From Eleusine coracana subsp. coracana (lineage: Eukaryota; Streptophyta; Magnoliopsida; Poales; Poaceae): 64,000 nt of DNA. The stretch lies in contig CM064426.1 of the NCBI GenBank assembly GCA_032690845.1, forward strand, positions 71,970,403 to 72,034,402, written 5' to 3'. The position numbers and the translations under genes were made by a program. Positions within the stretch are counted from its first letter, which is position 1. Each line of letters begins with the position of its first letter. Below the pieces are notes generated by a model. It was not told the origin of the DNA and did not search any database. It worked only from the letters and a program-made list of their open reading frames with translations. Positions 56,677-64,000 of this stretch are shown here, one piece after another.

Positions 56677-58289
56677 TTATAGCCACCCTGATAACTTCAG
56701 CTTTACTTTGTCAACACAGTAGTAGCCATCGTCAGCGGATTCATCATATGAAGCGTTGTTCATAACGGTCAGGAGGGTGGTGAAGTCAGGAGACTCAAGG
56801 CGCGCCACGCTCTTAAACTCCTCAGAAACGTCAGTGTTGTACCTGTCTCCCATCATGATCCTGAGGAGCTCAGTGAAATCAGGCGACTTAAGGTTCAGGA
56901 TGCTGTTGTAGGCAGCCTCACCAACATGTTCCTCGTCCTCATTGGTTGCCACGAAGGGCCCATAAAAGTCTACAGCAGGGATGCCAGCAGGGATGCTGCT
57001 TGGTGCCTCGGAGATGCCTGCAGTGGTACTTCCCTGATTACCCTTGGCCTCGAAGCGCCCCGTAGAACCTCTTGGGCGGTGGTTCTGTATCATCAGACTA
57101 TGGTTAAAGAAACAATAATTGGAAAGCAGAAGATATAGTTGTATTACATGACAAAAAAAATCAATAGTCTCCTATGGCAAATAAGGACAATGTTCAGAGT
57201 TAAGTGGGGCACACCTTAATCTTGAGTTTGCTTATGGCAGCATTGACACGAGCACGTCGAGCGCGCAGACGAAGAATAGGTTCATACTGCTTTTCATTCA
57301 CAAAAATAGGTGCATGGCCTGGTATAATTGATGGAAGTAGCCTCAATCTAGTTACCTACATTAAAAAAAGATAGAATCAACAAATTAACAAAGGAAGTAT
57401 TAGCCAGCCAATACATTACTTGGACAGATAAAGCTCTAGTTGATATTCCTACCCTATACTTCATGATATTAAGTACTCATGGAAAGAAAGGGGATGCACA
57501 CATAGACAAACCATCAATGAACCTAATTGTTCGATTTTAGAAAAAGAGTCAATGTCGCATGTTTACAGATTCCAAACAACTAAGACGAATTAGTATGGGA
57601 TTTCTGCAACCTCAAAATACGAGTGAACACTAAAAGTAAGCTTACTCATGTATCTAGCTTTCATAATAATGCTGCATAAGACATATAACAGTCTCTACAG
57701 GCGATGTTGAACTAAACTTTCATCAAAAGAAGTATAAGAATCAATTTAGTTGATGAAAATGGACATGGTGCATATCTGGATTAGGGTAATCATTCAAAAC
57801 ATGAGGCATTAAATCAGAAAGATATCTGAGTTGATGGAAGAAAAAGGGGACATTTCCAAATGCATTATGCATGTGCCCGGCTTTGTCCTTCTAAAGTAGA
57901 ACAAGGTTGATGGAATAACTTACCTTTGACTGACCAGAAACTAGCTTAGAAGAATCATTATTCTCTGCAGACATATCTGGAGTGGCAGGGGCAGATCCCT
58001 TCAGCACCTCTGCTGTTCTCCCTGGATCTAAATACCACAAAGCAGATATTGTTATATTGCAACATCCACAAACATCATTAGGGTTCTTTATACAAAGAAA
58101 GGTGAACTTATAGATCAGGGTTTAGAAAGCATTCCCCATGTGAATTATCACCCTGCCTACCGAACTACAGGGCCCTTAAATCATTAGGCATTACATAGTA
58201 CAAGCATGCACTAAAGACAGAGCATCCTCACCTGGAGACTTGGATGAAATAACTGGTTCAGATCCATCATGGCCTGTGAAGCTTACCAT
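56677..58289 (-). CDS. Divergent NF-YA-like protein with shortened DNA-binding region
   Basis: NF-YA is the CCAAT-binding subunit of the NF-Y trimer. Exons used: 58289-58232, 58027-57924, 57355-57215 and 57084-56677. Phases join, giving 711 nt (236 aa). The exon at 58318-58232 is also open upstream of this ATG, so the start is a choice. The NF-YB/C interaction helix is recognisable: APIFVNEKQYEPILRLRARR, then ARVNAAISKLK. The next exon begins NHRPRGSTGRF, so most of the canonical linker and DNA-contact segment (PYLHESRHLHALRR in the neighbour) is absent. The C-terminus has a 31-residue repeat (LKSPDFTELLRIM / LESPDFTTLLTVM). All splice sites are GT-AG. It could be a neofunctionalised or dominant-negative-like NF-Y partner, or a decaying paralogue of the NF-YA at 63152. 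An exon-like piece at about 60140-60235 may be 5' UTR. Confidence 0.7.
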
Positions 58290-58319
58290 TGCCTCTCCCA
58301 AATAAATGGACAATGGAGC

Positions 58320-60900
58320 TGTAGCAAAATCAATGAGCATGCAAAAAAAAGGTAGAAGCACTTAAAATATGCATGGAGTGAATACTGATATGAAACAGAA
58401 ATTTATGCAAGAAAACTTCCTGAAGATGAGGATCTAACTAATCTATTATCAGAGTTTAAAAAAAAGATCTGTGGTCATGTTTGAAAGGAGTGGCCAAAAT
58501 TAATCTATAGAACTCCTAGCCCTTATGGGTTTGATGGATTTCAGAAACAAGGCCATGCTATGCATCATAATATGCAAAATCGCAGGAAACATCGTAACTA
58601 AACCAAAAGGTATCCAAGATGCAAAGGGGTTTAGAGAAAACATACCACTCCTGATGAAGGGGAAGAACAAGACTATGCAGCGAGATCAGATTGAGAGCAC
58701 AAGCGCAATGCATATAAATAGCGGTTAGGCAACCTAGAAGTTGAGTGTTCACATTTCTCCGAAAAAAGAAAGCACTCCCTAACGGCAAAAAACACACCAG
58801 AGCACCCTTATAGAAATCATTTAATACAAAGGATAGAAAGACGTTGTGACAGAAGAAATTTGTGCATGCCGATTAATTGTTAGCATCGAACATATATATG
58901 TAACAAATGGCAAGCAGTAAAACAAGATTGATAACAGCGTTCCCAGTGCTAAATCCTAACAAATAATATCTGTACATTTATTGTATCCAACAATATTTGC
59001 TATGAAATTTGCTTTTCATATATAAAAGCTGAAATGAGAAGTATTCAGATTTCACCGAGCCCAAAATTGAAACGTACTGAATTATCTTCACGTTACTCAT
59101 TACTTTCAGCACATCACATCCTGACTGCACACTCATTCCAATTAACTTGTATAATATTATATTAAGATTTCCATAATGTAAGTGTAGATAACTAGATTGT
59201 AATATATGGATTACGGTTAACAGTTGGTGTGCTATCACGAAATTTAATGACTCGCCATGTCCTACTTAATTATAGCTGTTGGTCCCTTGGTGCTACATTA
59301 TTTTTCTCGAACATTGCAGGTGCTACATTAGTACATGGTAGGTATATTACGCCCTATCTTGGACAGCTTCACTAGCAAAACAGTGAACTATTTCATTTCT
59401 CCGCCCAACCTAGAGTCAAGAGTGACTAAGGAACAGCCTACTTCCCAAACTCGTGGTGGCCTCACGACTACTTCCATATAGGTGAGTCTTCTAAGTGTAC
59501 CTATGACCAGTATCTCGTAGATTCCCTACATTTGGAAGTAGCCGTCCTACATCTCTTTCTTGCCTAGATGCTCATCAGCCTATCTTGGGAATGCGCAACT
59601 GCCACATCTCAGACAAGAACCAGAGATGATCTTGATGTAGTGGACGATGCTGGCGAGGAGCCAGCTTGAAATTCAGTTACAAAAGCTGTACGACACTCAA
59701 CATTACCACAATGTTCCATGTAAATTTGTAAACCAATATTTACTACACCATATTTAATTAAGCAAACAATGTTTCAGACATGTTTGTTATGTGAACAAGA
59801 TGCCATACGATCTCAGTTTGAGTTGTACCAAGCAATCATTAATTACTAGCCAAGGTTAAGCCAATACAAGTTTGCTTTCCTAACCTTGGATGACCATACC
59901 ACATCACATAATCCAGCTAAGGAATGTCTAGCAAGTTATTTGAGCTTCTGTGAATTTGAGGATCAGTGAAACGGCAAACTACTGACATGTTTTTAAGGGA
60001 TAGCAAATAATCTACTTTCACTTAATCATGTACCTTAAAGCCAATATCGGCAATTCAAGCAGCATGAATTTCTACTGTTTTACAGTTCTATCTGCCCCAC
60101 AAAGAAGCTCACGTTCAATATAATGCAGAATCATGCCATTACCCACCAACCTCGGAAGGCTTTTCCATGGCTCCATGAAAGTTCTCCACACTATTGGTGC
60201 TAATCTCCTCCAGGATCACCCAAGCATTCCCTGGCCAACAGACTGCAAGCAAGAACCTTCTTGACATGAGTAGATTCAATCACTAGAAATTATTAACAGA
60301 CACCAGAGAATCAAAATATAAAGACAATTCAGATATTCACCTAGGAACAGATTGTATAGAATTAAAATCAAAGGTCACATACTTAATATTGTTCTTATAA
60401 GAAGAAAAAAACTGTGATAGTGTGGAAAGCTTATTTGCCACACTGAAAAAGGCATATTTTCCCGGCTGTGGTACTGTAGAAAGCATATTTCACAAGAACA
60501 CTTCTATAGTGTGAAAATAAAAGTGTCATGAAATTTTTTTAAAAAAAATTGTGATATTGTAGAAAGCATATCTTGCACAAAACATGCATGTTCGCAACTC
60601 GGCTTCATGTTCACCCATAATATGCAATTTGTCTGCTAAGATCATGATTCCAAGCATAGTTGAAATTTGTTCAGCAAGGCAAGGTTCCAGCCAAGGCAAT
60701 ATAAGACGGACAGTTAGGTGATAATTTATTCCTATTGAGTGTTCATCATACAAATTTGTTACATGCTTCCCATACATTGCACGCCTTCCATTGTGGTAAT
60801 CTGGGGCAATTGTTTGCCTGCCTAGAACAAGAACGCTACATTTAAATCTGCAATGCTACAAATGTGCCACTAAAATCAATGTGACGAGGCCAAAAGCTGA
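58320..60900. other. Long 5' region/intron between NF-YA-like gene and RPL6
   Basis: Mostly AT-rich. An exon-like segment (60235-60140, minus strand; ATGGAAAAGCCTTCCGAG followed by GGTTGGTGG|GTAATG) could be a 5' UTR exon, but its frame does not join the next exon. A short foldback or insertion-like stretch lies near 59240-59340 ('GGTGCTACATTA' twice). No RNA gene was recognised. Confidence 0.35.
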
Positions 60901-60927
60901 CAATAAAGACCAAACATCTCTGCATCA

Positions 60928-61242
60928 TCACTTCTTTTGCTTCTTCCCAGGCTTCAGCTTGATAACTTCATCAATGTATAATATGCCCTTCCCCTTGTAC
61001 ACTTCTGGAGGTTTGCAGCTCCGAACAGCACCAGCGAAATTGTGGACTCTATCCTTGTCGATGCCGGTGCAGCATATTATGTTGGGTTTGAAGCAGAAGA
61101 CACGGACAGCAGGTGGAGCCGTGAACTGCACCTCATGGCTGTATCCCAGTTTCAGAAACAACTCACGACCTTGGGACTCAGACCTTGCTTTGAAACCAAC
61201 CCCGACAAGCTTGAGAAACCGGAAAAACTTCGCTTCCATCAC
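60928..61242 (-). CDS. RPL6: Mitochondrial ribosomal protein uL6 (RPL6)
   Basis: Large-subunit ribosomal protein of the plant mitochondrial ribosome, nuclear-encoded. A single coding exon of 104 codons with GVGFKARSESQGRELFLKLG, HEVQFTAPPAVRVFCFKPN, CTGIDKDRVHNFAGAVRSCK, PPEVYKGKGILYIDEVIKLK and the basic tail PGKKQKK. This is the complete compact L6 form known from plant mitochondria, with the C-terminal EVYKGKGI signature. Two Met codons begin it (61242 or 61239); the second matches the family's usual MEAKFFRFL start. The coding exon is preceded by an acceptor at about 61265. A GC-rich 5' UTR exon upstream (about 62090-61990) has a GTAAGCAC donor, so the gene has a leader intron and is not a processed copy. 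Confidence 0.92.
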   Translation of the reverse strand: MMEAKFFRFLKLVGVGFKARSESQGRELFLKLGYSHEVQFTAPPAVRVFCFKPNIICCTGIDKDRVHNFAGAVRSCKPPEVYKGKGILYIDEVIKLKPGKKQKK

Positions 61243-61989
61243 AGTTGGAAGAAAGGTTCAGTACTGGTGCCTGAGTACACTTAACACAAAGCAGAAGAGA
61301 AGTTAATCATCAATCATCAGAATATGGAAGTAGAGTATATACATGATGCCACTATAGAGATGATAGCAGTAATAAATAAATTCTAGTATGCTACACTTGT
61401 TATTAGAAGATATAGATAAGAACAGCCTTGAATCAATAGTTCAAGAAACACCGTAAACTAAATCAGTAAAATAGCCCTCGCAGGGTGCAACGAACAGCAG
61501 ATCCAACAACAAGGGAAGGCATAAAAATACAACTGTGTTGCAAGTAACCTATGATGAAGAAGAATTACAACGAGTTCCAATTTACATAGTGAAGCAATAA
61601 TCTGGTAACAGAGTTACTAGTGCACTATCATCAGAGGCTATGCGACGATTCGCTAGACACCACCCAACAGGTTCCTTGATAAATTAGCAAATGTGGAAAA
61701 CAGATGACCAGACCGGCTCAACGGCCAATTCAGAACTTCAAGGACGGGTTGTGATCCACGGCTTAAGTGGCGAAAGCGAGGAAGAAATCCCCACCCCCGT
61801 CCCCGTCCACATACCCGAGCAGGGATCGACCCATTTCCCGCTACATCCAGCCTAAATGTCGACTACAAAAGGAGGGAGGCGGAGTCTCAGGAGGATTGGG
61901 GAGGATAGCTCAACTCTCACCTGGAGGAGGCGGTGGCCCAGTCTCGTGCTGCTAGCTGCTTGGCTATGGTCCTGCGGGTTGCTGTGCTT

Positions 61990-62095
61990 ACCGTGGTGCT
62001 GCCAGCGATCCGAAGGTTGCTGTGTGGCGGCGGGGTGGAAAGCCAGGGCGGCGGCGGATTCCGGAGGTCTGGAGCGGTGAGGTCAGGTGGACACA
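61990..62095 (-). promoter_or_regulatory. Probable 5' UTR exon and leader-intron donor of RPL6
   Basis: On the minus strand a GC-rich stretch ends CTGGCAGCACCACG|GTAAGCAC. It fits a plant 5' UTR exon about 750 bp upstream of the coding exon. Inferred only from composition and the splice donor. Confidence 0.5.
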
Positions 62096-62099
62096 GGTT

Positions 62100-63150
62100 C
62101 GGCTGAAAATAGGCCCATCTTGTCAGCCGGGTATTACTGCATCCATGTTTTCTCTAGTCTTTTTTTTTTTACTTGGAATATTCATGTGTTTCTCGAGATG
62201 CTGATTGGTTTCATCCCTATTAGTCATGGTGATAATTGGAACCTTCGAGTTCCGATACCTGATTTTTCCTCCTATTCTTTGGGGCAGCAAAATTTTCCAT
62301 TTACATGTCACGCGAGGGTCGATGTCGATTCAACATGATTTTTATCTTACATTTGTTCATTCTCTCCAATTTTGACGCTGTAACTTTCATCACAATCAAG
62401 CCAAAAATACTTGCAGTTTTAATTATTTCCCAGTCAAATCGGTACAACAGGTTACATAAAAACAGTACCTGTAAGAGCAACTCTAACCCTTCCCTTTTTC
62501 TACCACCTAAACATTAAAATCTGTTATATAGAAAATAAAAATGAAAAAAAAAACTTATTTATCAGTTTCTCTTTTCCATCCCCTTGAATAGGTGATCATC
62601 GAAATCCAGTTCACCATCCCCTCATCCCTCACCTAAATGGTAGACCCTACCCTTTTAGATGATGGAATAAGTGAACTACTACAACACCATCATCTATAAT
62701 TCAAAAAATGAGTTGAAGAGATACTCAAGGGAAAAATACTTCAAAAGCACGCCCATGGCAGACCAGACATACAAACCAAACCCATGTCCTTACATTACCA
62801 AGTTCAAATTTTCAACACCACAAAGAGCTTCAATCCGAATACAACAGTTCATCACCAACAAACAAAAGCTCATAAAGTCCTGATTGATACTCATCAGGTT
62901 CCAATTGCCAGTACAGCTGAAGCTTCAGACCGGTCCACAGTTCCAGGATTTATTCAGCAAACTAAGCAGAAACCTGCTACCGCGAAACGATTCAACAGTA
63001 GCTATTGGAGTAGTAGTTTAGATCATTTTTTTGAGGCATGGGTTGTTCCACTCACCACAAGATCCCATAAACATGGTAGTTTTAGGGACAATTAGGCAGC
63101 GAGATGAAAGAACCACATGCTAGCCAAGAATGAGTTGCCTACCCCCTTCA
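62100..63150. other. Intergenic, no gene seen
   Basis: Separates RPL6 from the NF-YA gene. AT-rich, with short unrecognised frames. The part near 63000-63150 may be the 3' UTR of NF-YA. Confidence 0.4.
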
Positions 63151-63151
63151 G

Positions 63152-63797
63152 TCATGCTTTCAGGAGGTCGCAGCAGCCTTCAGAGGCTGCTGCCCACTTA
63201 AAGGAGTTGCCTGCCCCATGCTCACCGTCCATGAGGCTCGGATGCGGGGTGAAGAAGGGTGTCCTGAGCTGATCGAAGCTGTGGTAGTGACCCACGACTT
63301 CATGATCATATATGCTTGACGCCTCTGAGCCGGACAGGCTGGAGACGCTGCTTGGGTTCCCCAGTTCTGATTGCTGGATCTCCGAACTTGGAGATGAAGC
63401 CTGGCGCAGTAGCGGGTGGCTGACCATTGCCTTGCCTCCTGCAGTAGCATCTTTCCCGTTGGCATCCTTCTTTGTGTTAAGGAAGCGTCCACCGGAGCCT
63501 CTTGCACGACGCAGCGCGTGAAGATGACGAGACTCATGAAGATATGGCTGCATCATCAAAAAGAATTGCCATGAATTGTAAAAGATGGCAGAATAAAAGT
63601 TGCATGGCATGACAAATATAAAATCTCTCATACAAATCTTTTGAGATAGGTACCTTTCTGACTTTGACCAGCCTATTTTCCCTCTCAGCCTTGGCACGGG
63701 CACGGCGGCGACGAAGGATGCCCTCATATTGTTTGGCATTCACATAAATTGGGGCATCAGCTGGCATATTCAGTGGAATAAGCATCCGCCCACCAGG
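63152..63797 (-). CDS. NF-YA: NF-YA (HAP2) transcription factor, partial (5' end off the right edge)
   Basis: CCAAT-box-binding subunit of NF-Y. Two last exons are visible: 63797-63654 and 63547-63152 (stop TGA at 63152-63154). They join in phase. The conserved core runs through the splice site. It starts with the NF-YB/C-binding helix (APIYVNAKQYEGILRRRRAR, AKAERENRLVKVRK) and the DNA-contact part (PYLHESRHLHALRRARGSGG). The C-terminus is Ser/Gln-rich and non-conserved (SSEIQQSELGNPSSVSSLSG), as in plant NF-YA proteins. The N-terminal, usually Gln/Ser-rich, exons lie beyond 64000. All core residues are present, so this copy is presumably functional. It is a tandem-type neighbour of the divergent NF-YA-like gene at 56677. 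Confidence 0.95.
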
Positions 63798-64000
63798 CTG
63801 CATGCCGACATAAATGGTGGAAGATATGAGCTAACCATAAATATTTCAAATACAAATGACAGCATCCAATACAGGTATTACTTTTTCAGTATCCTCATGG
63901 CCACAAGGATTAAGAAACAGATATCCCATCAAAAAAGATTTGGGCTAACATTAATGAAGAAATCGCACCATGGCATAGCAGTAACACCTAATCTATCACA

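Noticed and set aside
60140..60235. Coding first exon of the NF-YA-like gene (MEKPSE)
   Set aside because: Neither available donor gives a phase that joins the next exon, so it is kept only as a possible 5' UTR exon.

Overview
Grass nuclear DNA, most consistent with rice (Oryza) or a close relative. The basis is GT-AG introns, GC-rich plant first exons, Stowaway/hAT/Mutator-type elements, Helitron-like ends and plant gene families (FAR1, NF-YA, LSG1, ALKBH1). All calls are read from sequence alone. Exon models were built by hand from splice sites and reading frame, without a database search.

The left two thirds (about 1-43,600) are repeat-rich accessory DNA. A partial FAR1-family gene leaves the left edge. 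Then come three direct copies of an unnamed GC-rich repeat ('family B'). The third copy is split by an almost complete hAT transposon (5977-9277; 8-bp target duplication with one mismatch; three-exon transposase broken by one stop). From 11.1 to 18.4 kb lie a Helitron-like end, copies of an AT-rich repeat ('family A') and GC-rich fragments. A decayed L1-type LINE occupies 18.4-24.3 kb on the minus strand, followed by a MuDR-type transposase relic. Three solo-LTR-like elements (25.7, 35.3 and 36.9 kb) share one architecture: a C/G-run terminus, a TATA box about 740-800 bp inside it, and an array of paired palindromes just upstream of the TATA box. Each element has its own palindrome sequence. 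An FMO/F-box chimeric pseudogene lies between two Helitron-like 3' ends (30.6-32.25 kb), and a receptor-kinase fragment abuts a small LTR (39.2 kb).

The right third (43.7-64 kb) is genic, and every gene reads on the minus strand. In plus coordinates these are an F-box gene with a premature stop, an ALKBH1-type dioxygenase (7 exons, 356 aa), the ribosome-biogenesis GTPase LSG1 (7 exons, 598 aa), a divergent NF-YA-like gene with a shortened DNA-binding region, mitochondrial ribosomal protein L6, and a canonical NF-YA gene running off the right edge. A segment of about 0.8 kb is duplicated upstream of the F-box gene and of ALKBH1. The F-box-side copy carries a 2.1-kb Mutator-like insertion, for which the ALKBH1-side copy is the empty site. 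That insertion itself contains a 434-bp hAT-type MITE with a perfect 8-bp target duplication.

The genes look like independent housekeeping or regulatory loci (translation: LSG1, RPL6; nucleic-acid demethylation: ALKBH1; transcription: NF-YA), not a pathway cluster. The most unusual structural signals are the palindrome-array LTRs, the empty-site pair, a 36-bp hairpin downstream of ALKBH1, and the divergent NF-YA with a 31-residue C-terminal repeat.
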